Shown: piece by piece, positions 53,022 through 63,215 of the stretch
How the letters are laid out: every line of letters begins with the position of its first letter
Numbering within the stretch: position 1 is the stretch's first letter
NCBI GenBank assembly: GCA_039621445.1
Contig: CP154956.1
Location: 81,092,474 to 81,156,473, forward strand
Length of the DNA: 64,000 nucleotides
Reading direction: 5' to 3'
Source of the DNA: Euglena gracilis
Taxonomy: Eukaryota; Euglenida; Euglenophyceae; Euglenales
Notes under the pieces: model-generated
The model's database searches: none
Told to the model about the DNA's origin: nothing
Seen by the model: only the letters and a program-made list of their open reading frames with translations
Translations under genes and position numbers: made by a program

Positions 53022-55472
53022 GCACTCAGGCACACGGGCGCGTACACACATACTCACACTCACCACACTCACACACTGGCATCACCTGGGCCTCTGTGTG
53101 TCGGTTCTCCACCAAGCCAATGAAGATGTGGAAGATGTCATCAAAATACTTCTTCTCCTCCTCACGCAGCTTGGTGAATGACTGCGTGATGCTCTCCACC
53201 GTCTGTGACGAAATATGGGCCCCCGTTGCAGAGCAAAATGACAGGGGTCAGCAAGCGCGAAACAGGGCGACAAGAACATTGCTCCTCGAGACTGCGTGGG
53301 CTCGGCAATATGAGCCATCAAATTAAAATTCTTAAAAATTTTGGTGCCTTTTTGGCATGTTTTTGGGAATTTTCTTTGCATTTTCGTGAGCTTTGCCCCT
53401 TTTCTCTCAGATTTTGAACATTTTGGCATATATTTTCAAAAAATGACTATTTTTGCACGTTTTTTTTGTGCATTTTTTTTGAGGCCAGACACATTTTTTT
53501 TTGAGGCTATACGAGCATCCCTCGGGGATGTTGGGCATGTTGGGGATCCCTTGGGGATGTTGCTTTCATTTTGGCTTGAATCCCTGGTGGCCCTGATAGT
53601 CCCCAAATCCCCAATTCCCACAGAGCAAGGCAGGATTACTCGGCACACTTTGGGGGTTGGTTGGTCTGGAATTATGAGGAAAATGCAAAAAACAAACGGC
53701 AAAAAAATGGTCAAAATTTCGAAAAATTGAGTAAATTACAAAAAGTGCACCAGAAAGCAAAATTGTGCTGGAAAAAACTGAAAAAAAGTGCAAAAATTCG
53801 AGAAAAAAATGCGAAACACATCCCCTGATCCCAGATCCCCCCCGCTTATGGTCACTTCCAGCCTGAACTCTGGCAACAAATAGATTGACACCCCCATGAC
53901 GACCATGATGAGGGGAAAAAAGCACCTGGTCCGTCAGCTCCGTGTAGATCTGCTCGAACCCGCGGATCACGTCCTCAAAAGCCTCCAGCTGGTCGGTCTC
54001 CAGTTCCAACAGCTGCTCCTGCAGCCGGTCCAGTGCCTGGCGTTGAGGCGGGACTACAACAGTGGAGAGAAAACAGCAAAGCAATACCTGCCCAGGCATC
54101 GCCAAGGCTAGGGGCTTGAGACCACTTTTTTAAAAAAAAACTCAAGATACACTAATTTACAATAATGCAAAGCGCCCGAAAAAAAAATTGCTGTTTGTTG
54201 GGACTCCTAAAATGATGATTTTTTGGCTTTGGTCGATCAAGGAAAAAACCCCCAAAAAGACCCCCCAAAAATTAAGCCCCAGAGGTTTATGGCCACAGAC
54301 CCAAAATAAGAACTGGGCCATATTTCTTGGGGGGGGGAATAATTTATGGTCAGGTAAATAAATCTAACCATAAAATCACTGGCCAAGCACCACAAATTTA
54401 TCACCTGGGGTATAGGGTGGTGTGGCATGAAGAGTATGATATACTGTATCGAATAGCATGGTGTGGAATAATGACCTTATGAGCCTATTGGTTCGTTGTG
54501 TCGTACGCTTCATGAGAAGCTCTCCCTGGGGTAGACATCAACGCCGGTCCAGCTCCGTCCGCAGCGTGTTCCACTCCTGCTCGATGAAGGCCTCGTCGTC
54601 GCCACGAGTGCCTACGCCGGCGACGGCAGAGCTGGACCGGGGATGGAATTCCGGAGAGAATGAACACCACGGCGTTTCAGAATTGCTTGAATGATGCCGC
54701 CAAGAAGGTCGCACGTCCCCTCAGGAGGCTTGGTGCTCCGGCAAGGGGGCACTTTCAACCACTTCCCTCCAGAGGTCCAGTTCACAGGTGGGTGTCACAC
54801 CCTGAACATGGACATTTCAAAAGATTTGCGGGGTCGGGCCTGGACATAAAGCCAACCCCCGAGGGGTGTCCTTTTGATGGGCCGACACCTTGTGGCAAAA
54901 AGCCCCTCTCTCGCCCCGGCCGGGTTGGTGAGAAGAGGCCTGCGTTGCATTGAATGTCCTCTCCTGCCGCCACTGCTGGGCGTCAAAACCAACGGGCCGG
55001 CCAGGCCGCTGCCGGTCCCCTCCTGACCAGAGCTAAGACCGGGGGGAGGGGGGGTCCTGGTGGACCCACACACTTTCCCCGAAAATGGCAAAAAATCGCG
55101 AAAATGCCAAAAATAGCACCTTTTTCAAAAAAAATTCGGCGCCTTTGGCACCGAAAATCATATCTGGTCCCCCTGGGGGGACCGGACCCCCCGGGGGGGG
55201 GGGGGGCTCGGCCGGACCCACCCACCCTCCCCCCCTTCCCCCCCCCCAAGGGGTCCAAGACTAGAAAAAAAACCCCTGCTCCCGGCACACCGGACGCCAG
55301 GTTCAGGGTCTGCTTCTTCTTCTTCTCGAACGCCTTGATGAGCTCCTTGCACCGGCGGTCGGTGTCCGCCTTGGACTGGGTCACGACGTAGCTGTACTCC
55401 TCCACCTCCGCCGCCTTCCGCGCCCGGTGCTCGTTCATCTTGGTCTTGAACTCCTCCAGGACCTCCCCAAAG
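51277..55472 (-). CDS. DRC3: DRC3 coiled-coil and C-terminal exons
   Basis: 55291-55472 [20 protein letters not shown] ... [20 protein letters not shown]; 54543-54611 [20 protein letters not shown]; 53926-54023 [20 protein letters not shown]; 53086-53202 [20 protein letters not shown]; 52434-52523 [20 protein letters not shown]; 51958-52030 [20 protein letters not shown]; 51596-51666 [20 protein letters not shown]; 51277-51372 [20 protein letters not shown]. Two joins use exact direct repeats, CTGGACCGGC (54543-54552 and 54024-54033) and GCGCTGG (51958-51964 and 51667-51673), without GT-AG. The 18-nt exon 52601-52618 is a microexon. An element at about 55032-55279 lies just after 55291 and may interrupt a longer version of that exon. 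Confidence 0.88.
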
Positions 55473-57730
55473 CTGGGGCACGGCGGGGCGGCGGAATGTC
55501 AGGACGGCTCCTCCGCGGTATGCTGGTGTTTGGTGTTCCTTCCTGGATTGGCCGACAAACACTTATTCCCAACTTACAACTTCGCAAGTGAGAACGCCGC
55601 AAATGCACAAGAATCAATTAAAAGAAGATAGCACACAGAATGGATGATGACGAGGCGATTGTCATTTCCGTTTTTTGGGGGGGTTGAATTTGGGACAATA
55701 TTCTTGAACCAAGATCTCATCAGAAGAACTGCAGGGGCAACAAAGACTGACAAAAGCAGGTAGTCAGAGGTTGAAAAAAGAAACAAAATTTACTCCCCCT
55801 CAAAAACCAAAAAAAGAATGTGGATTTGAAGAATGTGTACGATTTTTTGATCCACGCTTCTTTGACGGATTATACAAGGAACAACAATGAAAGACCAAAG
55901 GTCGAGACCAACATCAGGTAATGTCCTGATGTTGGTTGTTGGTGGGGTTTAGGCAGAGAGGCAGAGATGAGTCGCATCCCCCCAATCCGCCAAAATGTGT
56001 TTGCCCTCCTGATGTCAAACCTTCGGGGGTAAACAGATTGGCCTGGCTCAGCCTCCTTTCTTTCCCATACAGAGTGGCCAATCACCGCAGGGGTACCTGC
56101 TGCGGTACTTTTCCATCGCGTCCTTCAGTGAGGACTCCACCTCTATGAACGCATTCATGTGCTTCGCCTGTGGGGATTTAGGCAGTTCCGGGTGTCCTCT
56201 GGAACCACCAAGACCAGAGTGTGAGACAGGCATCAGCATCCATCAGGTGTGGGGGGGGGGGCATATTTGGACCTGTCAGGAAATGCGGTGCAAAAATAAT
56301 TGACCTTGCCAAACACACAAACCCAAAAACACAAAAAAAACGACTCTTCCCCGCAGTCAAATTGTTCCAGTGCCATGCCCCTGGTTGGGGCAGCAGACTG
56401 CTGGGACCCTGAGTGGAGGGCTGGCCCAAGGACGGGAAAGGCAGGTTGATGAAGCTGGGGGAGGGGACCTCGGGATCGTCACGGAACATGTCCTCGAACA
56501 GGGCGTTCATCCCGGGCATGTTGATCTCCCGCATCTGTGCCTCCAGCTGCATGGCGGTGAGGGAATATTAATTCACTTGGCTGCCCCACTGCGCCAATGC
56601 TGGCCACTCTGGCCTCCGTTGAGTGTCTGGCAGCCGCAGACAGTCGAAGCCGCGCCAGGGTTTTTTTTTTAAAGACCGGGGGGGTCCCCCCCATGCTTGT
56701 GCTTACCGACCGGGGGGGAGGGGGGTGGGTGCCTGCCCCTAGCAGGCACACCCCCGGTGGGGGGGGGAGGGGTCCGGGGGGACCCAAAAATTTTTCATGG
56801 AAAAAGGCCTTTTCCGGGTCGAAGGGGGTGCCTGCTAGGGGCAGGCACCTCCCAAAACCCTACCCCCCCGGGGGGGGGTCGGATCGGGTGCTATGGGGGC
56901 CTGTGGTGGGGGTGTGTTGAAGGGGACTGGGGGGGGGGGGGGGGGGGGGGGGGGGTCCCGGGGACCCAAAACTGAAAAATGGCCAAAAATGGCAAAAAAT
57001 GCCAAAAAAAATTGCACCTTTTCCATTCTCGGCGCCTTTGGCACCCAAAAAGCCTGGTACCCCCCCCGCCCCCCCCCACCCCTGGGCCTAAAAAAACCCT
57101 GATCTGCGTTTGGCCCAAAAGTCCCACGGGGGACGGTCCACGACCCCATCTGCGCGAGCCCAGAGCAGCAGGCCCTCGGGCCCAGCGGAGCGGCAGACCT
57201 CGGCAGCGTCCGCCCGCTCCCGCTCCTGCTCCTCCCCCTTGGCCTCCGCCGCCTCGATCTCCATCAGCTGCTCTCGCTGGTCCTGCACCGCCTTCTCCAC
57301 CTTGTCCTTGTCATACATTTTCTTACCGACCCCCGGGGGGAGTGGGGGGTCCCTCCACTTTTTTAAAAACCAGTCAGTCACTCATTTTCAAAAACCAGCC
57401 AGTCACTACCCCCCCCCCCCGGGGGGGGGTCGGCCACTCAGAAAAACGGCCACTTTCCAGTCACTTTAGGCCATTTAGGCCCAAAAAAATTTTTCCGGCG
57501 CCTTCGGCGCCGGGGTCACTCAAGCCACTTTTGCCCACTCCTGGCCGACCCCCCCCGGGGGGGGGGGGTCCGGGCCAAAAAACCAGTCAGCCACTTTGAA
57601 AAAACCAGTCACCCACCCCCTCGGGGGTTGGTCAGTGCTTAAGCAATTGTCTGGTCCTTGTCCACCACCGGTAGTGCCGCCAGCCCCTTCCCCAACTGGC
57701 ACTGTCCCTGGCAGACCACCATCAATCCCG

Positions 57731-57769
<39 letters not shown>

Positions 57770-60700
57770 TGGTGTGTGGGTGGGTGGTGTGTGTGTGGGG
57801 GTGGAGTGTGTGTGTGTGGTGTTTGTGTGTGTGTGTTGTGTGTGTTGTGTGTGTTGTGTGTGGCCACTGGGTAATTGGATAAAAAAGTGTGATGGACTCC
57901 ATGGCATACCCTAAACAATCCACCAAATGTGGCTGCTGCCAATTCTGGCCAAAAATGTGTACCGAAGGGCAGAGTGCCAGAGGGACAAATTCGATTTCCC
58001 GACGGAAACCCAGGGCCTGCGGTATTGAGAGTGGGGCCGCTTGCAAAAAAAAGAGATATGAATCCACAACCAACAAAAAATTGAAGCAGTTAATCCCTTC
58101 CTCCAACTGGGCTGCAAGCCCGCAGCCACCACTTTTCAAGCGGCCTCGGGTGGGGTCCCTGGGCGAGGTACTTCAGGTTGCGGATATGGGCGAGGATTTT
58201 GGACTCGTAGCTCGGGTGCTTGCAGAGCGGGTTGCTGTGGGGTCAAACAACTAACATTGAACTGCAGCAATCCACTCCACCCATTCTGGCAGTCCAAACC
58301 AAATATAACAGCTTCTTTTCTTCTTTAGAGTTTTAGACGACTCTTGGTGCAGACCTGGATAGCGTCAACATGCGGAGCTTCTTGAACTGCCGAAGGTACT
58401 TTGCCACCGTGTCCCCTGCGGTCACCCTGTGGTTGTCAGTACCATCACTGGGAGGTCCATTTCATTCAGTGGTTGTCAACACTGTCCAGCGAAATGAACT
58501 GAAATGCGAACCTCCGGCAGCGGAGGGGGGAGCCAGCAACCAATTATGTTGAGTCGAAGGGACGCCCACTTCCACCACACATCTCGCATCCTAATGCTCA
58601 ACAGAACGCCCACAACACTCCCATCGCCGCGAGAAGCTGTTTTGCCGCCACTTTTTGTCAATGGTCATAACGTTGGAAAAAGGAGTTCAAAGTTTCCCAA
58701 CCCGGTTGGACAATGTGGAATGTTGACATCACCTATGTGCAATGCCATGCGACACGGGGTGACCGGCCGAGTTCGTTCAGATTGTTCTTGCCCACAGAGA
58801 GGCAGTTCAGGTTTATCAGCGTGGCCGGCAAGCAAGGTTAAATGCAAGGGGGTCTCGGCGATCAGCGATGCGGAGAGGGGGATTGGTCACATCTGATGGT
58901 GTTTAAAAGCCATTGTTGTACCTGTTACCCTCTCCACTCACTTACCCACTCACTCACCTTCCTTTCTTTTCGCTAATATCTTTTTTGCCCTGTATTATGA
59001 TACTTCCTCTCTGTTTTTTTTTTGCCTGTTGGACAAAATCACCTTCGATTTCATGCATTGGAACTCCAGAAATATGTGCCCATAAGAAACTTTGGGTAAA
59101 TGCACTTATCAGAATGTCGTTTTTTATGTCTTACTGGTGTGCAATTCCACTTAGGAACACAAGACATGATGATGAATGGATGGATGGATATTGCATTCAA
59201 CCATGGCCATGCCTTCCAACTGGCTGATGGAGTTGCTGTAGAGCGTCAGCAGGCAAAGATGGCTTCCCAAAGTCGAGCCCAATCTTCGGTCACATATCGA
59301 AATAATTTTTTCAATTTCAATTTCAATTTTCAGAGTGATCACTCTCCAAGAGGCTGTCATTGGACCACACGCCCAGAACCAGGGGTCTGACAAAATCGAA
59401 TTCAAAACGAATGAATGGAATAATGAATTCGAACAATATCATTTGTCCAATGCTGGAGACGTCGACAGCTTCCCAGAAAGAAATACACAGTCCATATCCA
59501 TGTGTATGCAAGTACCTTCCAAAACAACTCCCTCAGATGAACCTTCGACCCAAGAAGTCAGCTGCACTCGTTCAAAAAATTCAACAAGCACGCGCCAAAA
59601 GGTTCTGATATATTAACTTCAAAAAACGAGGAAAGCAATAAATTTATTTTTCGAATGGGCTCTCCTTGCCTGAGTGTCAAATCTGTCAGCTCTGTCAGGG
59701 TCTCGAGGCCCTCGATTCGAGAGATGTTGTTGAAAGACAAATCCTGCAATTTAGGCCAACCAATGATAAGAATGATAATAATTCATGCATTCCTGTTATT
59801 GAATCCATCTGCAAACATGAGATACCTGCGCTGGGTGGCAAATGGGGGCTTTCCAAAAGAACGAAAATAGAGTGGCACAATGAGCCATCAGGTGGGGAGG
59901 GGGGAATGCGCAAGCCTGGCCTGGAAAAAAAATGCGCAAAAATACGCAAAAAAATGCGCAAAAAATGCGCACGTTTTGAAAAAAGTGCTCAAAATTCGAG
60001 AGAAAATGTGCAAGAGTCACGGAAATGAAAAAAAAAATTGCTCAAAAAAAAAAACATGCAAAAATGGCACCAAATTTACAATAAATGTATGCAATTATGA
60101 GGAATATGTCAGTTTGAAAAAAAATGCAAAAATGCAAAAAAGTCGAAAAATTGAAAAAAACTTTGCAAAATATGGTCCACAAATGCGAAAAATTGTGAAA
60201 TCACGATAAAATGCACCCAAAAAAAACAAACAAAAAATGCGCTAACAAAAATCGAAAAAAAAATGCGCTGAAATGCGAAAAAAATGCGAAACACCCCCCC
60301 CCCCTGCATCAGGCTTCGCCAAAAATCCTGCCAAACTTGCATGCTTCCATGCAGTGTGGGCTGAATGTTCACAACAATGGAAACAAATCATTATTGCTAG
60401 AGAACTCAATGGGGACGCCTCCCAGAAATCTGATCATCCCTTCACTTTCTCTTGGTTGGGGTAAACACATATATTTTATTGGGGAAAAGGAACGGCATAA
60501 GAGGTGCAAATAACTCTTGGTCGGGCATGTATGTGAAATACCACCACAAGGAAAAGAACACCAGAACAGGCACGACAGAAACACTGGAACGCAATGCGTG
60601 CACAACACACACCAGCCATTGCAGCGTCACCAGGTGGCCGAGGTTCTCAATCTTGGTGATGTTGTTATTGTCCAGCTGCAGTTTTGTGAGGACGCTGAAG

Positions 60701-62715
60701 CCCACCAGGTTGTCGATCTGGGAGATCTGGCGGAAGGAGAAGACGAGGCACTCTACCTCGTAGAACTCCAGCTGCTGCTTTGGGACCTGCCAGAATGGAC
60801 GCGCGACCCTGAATACTGACGACTTGAATATGACTATTATTATTGTGGTGTTTTTGTAATTGTTCATTTTTAGAAGATATTTTTTCCATGCATTAATTAA
60901 TGTCAAAAAACACACGTTGTTTCTGGAAAGCTGTGCCCCCATTTTTTAAAAAAAAACCTGCTGGGGACCATTGCTTTTTGGGATACGTCTGATTTTCACG
61001 ACATACTCTTCATTGATTTTGCTTTCTATTCATTTGTTCGCCCCATCAATCGCTCGCTCATTCATTCGTTAGTTCATTCATTCAAACTAAGAGACACATG
61101 TACAATTTTGGGAGGCATCTTTACATTCGTCAAACCCAATGGAAAAGGGTGGTAGGTCATAGGAGGAAGGGTGGCCGTTGGTTGGGTCGAGGCCAGCCGC
61201 AGCCGACCGTGGCCCAACCAAAATTGTGTTTTGGTTTCGGCCACCCAACCACAAAAGATCCAGCAACCGAAGCAGAACTGCATCGCACAATAGCGGGAAA
61301 AATTGCCCCTACAGGGTGCCAGCTACCCCAAAGAGCCGCCTAACCAGGGTTGATACGCATGGGGGGACCCTCGCTCGGCGCCTTCGGCGCCTCGTTCGAA
61401 TCCCCCATGTTTTTAACTCTAGTTGGCCGGCTCTTTGGGTTCGCTGAGTACCCTAACCCCCCTCCATCCTATACCCCCCCCCCCCCCGGGCCCGACCACC
61501 AAACCGGGACCTATACCCCCCCCCCCCGCAAGGCCAGCCATGAACCGGAGAGCAGGAAAAGAGAATCCGCATCTCACTCGAAATGGCACATTTCCAAGGT
61601 GAGAAATGCTTCTGCTGAACGCAGGAAGCAGTCCAAGGATCCTTGCTTTCATTTTTTCTGCTTCCCCCTCATCCAGCACGTAGAAAAGAGTCATTAAATG
61701 TGGGCCGCGTGGTCAAGGTCCAACGGTTCTTGGCTGGACCACCAAACCGGGACCTATAACCCCCCCCCTCGGGCCGACAACCAAACCGGATCCTCTTCCC
61801 CCCCCCCCCCCCCCGGGGGTTATAGGTGGGGGGAGTTTAGAGGCCAATATAACAACGTTGAGCGAGAAGGGTTCAACTGTTTGCATGAGAATCCTAACCC
61901 TACTCCTTCAAATAACGTCATAAAATCTTTTTTTGTGATCACCCTCTCCTTGCAGTTTGGTTGGGGCTGCGGCCTGCCGTGGCCGACCGCTGCCCCAACC
62001 AAAAAAAAAGTTTGGTTGGGCCGCAGCCGGCCACGGCCCAACCAAACTAAAATTTTGACAGCCAAATTTTGCCGTGGTTGGGCCGCGGCCCAACCAAAAT
62101 CCTATTTGGTTGGTTGGCGGCCGGCCGCAGCCTGCTGCAGCCGGCCGCGGCACCTACCTCCCACAAACCTACCTCTCGTGACATCCCACCCCAATGGAAA
62201 AGACAGAGTGCAAATACATAGCACAAAAGTTCAGATGTGGAATCTGAATCCCAAAGCTGCGACCTGAAAACAATTAATGATATTCAATCAGTTCTGACGC
62301 CGTCATAATGCAAACAAGCAAAGATAAAAAGATATAAAAAAAAGGCCTGGTGGGGGGTCAGATCCCCCTCCACCCACCATGGCTACCACTCAAAGAAAAT
62401 TCCTTCGGCGTCGAAGGCGTTAAAGGAAAATTTTGACCTAAAAACCGGCGCCCCTGGAAATACGGGCAGGGGAGGTGGGGGGGGGTCGGACCCCCCAACC
62501 ACCAGGATGGGGGGGGGTCGACCTCCCCACCACTTCAGGGATTCTCGCAAAGCCCTGGGGGTGGGACAGCCAGGCACCTTCGCGTCCCTCTCCCGCGCCT
62601 TCTTCTCCTCGTCGGTCACGCTGGGGGCGATGTAGATGCACTCCTTGATGAGCCGCTCGTTGATGACGTTGTACTTCGCCGCGTCCAGCCGGGGGCCGCT
62701 GTCCTTGGCCAGCAT
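51277..62715 (-). CDS. DRC3: Dynein regulatory complex subunit 3 (DRC3/LRRC48-like)
   Basis: Exons: 62578-62715, 60613-60786, 59672-59743, 59202-59240, 58355-58415, 58155-58234, 57654-57703, 57199-57303, 56469-56546, 56097-56167, 55291-55472, 54543-54611, 53926-54023, 53086-53202, 52601-52618, 52434-52523, 51958-52030, 51596-51666, 51277-51372. About 560 residues, near the usual size. An N-terminal LRR block ([39 protein letters not shown]) is followed by a long charged coiled coil ([20 protein letters not shown]) and the conserved tail [23 protein letters not shown]3 is an axonemal nexin-dynein regulatory complex subunit that helps regulate dynein-driven beating. ATG at 62715 follows a CACAG acceptor by 36 nt. 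One LRR (about 20-25 residues, between 59202 and 58426) and part of the coiled coil near 52618-53086 were not found. Confidence 0.92.
52903..53020. repeat. (CA)n then (CT)n microsatellite
   Basis: About 60 bp of CA/CGCA units followed by about 55 bp of CT, in the DRC3 intron downstream of exon 53086-53202. Confidence 0.95.
57312..57653 (-). mobile_element. Family I element acting as DRC3 intron, 342 bp
   Basis: Perfect direct repeats GTCCTTGT at 57304-57311 and 57654-57661. Ends CATACATTTTCTTACC and TAAGCAATTGTCTG. Exact removal gives [11 protein letters not shown], the conserved start of the DRC3 coiled coil. No GT or AG at the borders. The internal sequence is nearly identical to 3334-3683. 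Confidence 0.95.
57712..58154 (-). other. Nonconventional DRC3 intron with (GT)n, 443 bp
   Basis: Perfect direct repeats GTCCCTGG at 57704-57711 and 58155-58162. Removal joins RNLKYLAQG to QCQLGKGL in frame. It begins CAGACCACC but ends GGGTGGG, so its termini are less regular. A GT/GTTGTGTG microsatellite occupies 57733-57862. Confidence 0.75.
58355..60786 (-). CDS. DRC3: DRC3 leucine-rich-repeat exons
   Basis: 60613-60786: [54 protein letters not shown]. 59672-59743: [20 protein letters not shown]. 59202-59240: [13 protein letters not shown]. 58355-58415: [19 protein letters not shown]. The pattern LxxLxLxxN recurs. The join 59672/59240 removes an insert ending CAGGCAAGGA/TCTTTGCCTG with repeats TGACACTC/TGACGCTC. 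The other joins here are GT-AG. Confidence 0.88.
60787..62577. other. First intron of DRC3
   Basis: Conventional borders AAG/GTGCCT and GGCAG/GTCCCA, 1.79 kb. Contains GGTTGGGCCGCGG hairpins (61180-61260 and 61955-62160), CCTATACCCCCC/GGTTATAGGTGGGG element ends (61475-61830), and a GGCCTGGTGGGG element (62343-62570) with a CCTTCGGCGTCGAAGGCG hairpin. Confidence 0.75.
61955..62160. repeat. Cluster of GGTTGGGCCGCGGCC palindromes
   Basis: At least three nested inverted units, such as TTTGGTTGGGGC...GCCCCAACC and TTTGGTTGGGCC...GGCCCAACCAAA, plus a perfect 20-bp palindrome at 62076-62095. Further units occur at 61180-61260. Confidence 0.85.
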
Positions 62716-62827
62716 CGCGCCGCCCCCACCGCGGTTGGCCCAGAGGGAGGCTGTGAGAGTGCGAGAGGCGTCGCCGGGGTGTCCGGCTTGGGGGGAGGGG
62801 GGTTATGGCCTGACCATTACTGACCCC

Positions 62828-63086
62828 AAGGCTGTACAGGAAGGCCTAGTGGGGGGGGAGTTGGCACCCCCACTCGGCAGGAGGGGGGTGGCGGACAATG
62901 GTGGGACCCCCCCACCCACCATTGCAAGCCCAAGGAAAAACTCCTTCGGCGCCGAAAGAAAATTTTGCCCTCAAAATCGGCGCCCCGGAAACACAGGAAG
63001 AGGTGGGGGGGGTCGGGATGGGGATGGGGGGGGGGGGGTCGACCCCCCCCCACCTGTGGGTTTCAGGGATTCTCGTACAGCCCTGA
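62828..63086. mobile_element. Family V element, 259 bp
   Basis: Flanks CTGACCCC (62820-62827) and CCGACCCC (63087-63094), 7 of 8 identical. Ends AAGGCTGTACAGGAAGGCC and GGGATTCTCGTACAGCCCTG. Contains TCCTTCGGCGCCGAAAGAAA, the shared core. It lies just upstream of DRC3. Confidence 0.8.
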
Positions 63087-63087
63087 C

Positions 63088-63215
63088 CGACCCCCGACCA
63101 ACGGGACGGGAGGGGGGCCAAATTCGACTTTTTAAAAACCAGTCAGTTGCTTTTTTTGTAAACCAGTCACCCACTTCCTACTCACTGGGGGGGGGGGGGG
63201 TCACACAGCTTAAGC
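63088..63215. mobile_element. Partial family I copy next to family V
   Basis: AAAAACCAGTCAGT and AAACCAGTCACCCAC, then TCACACAGCTTAAGCAATGG, are the right-hand part of a family I element. The left part is missing or replaced by family V. Confidence 0.65.
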
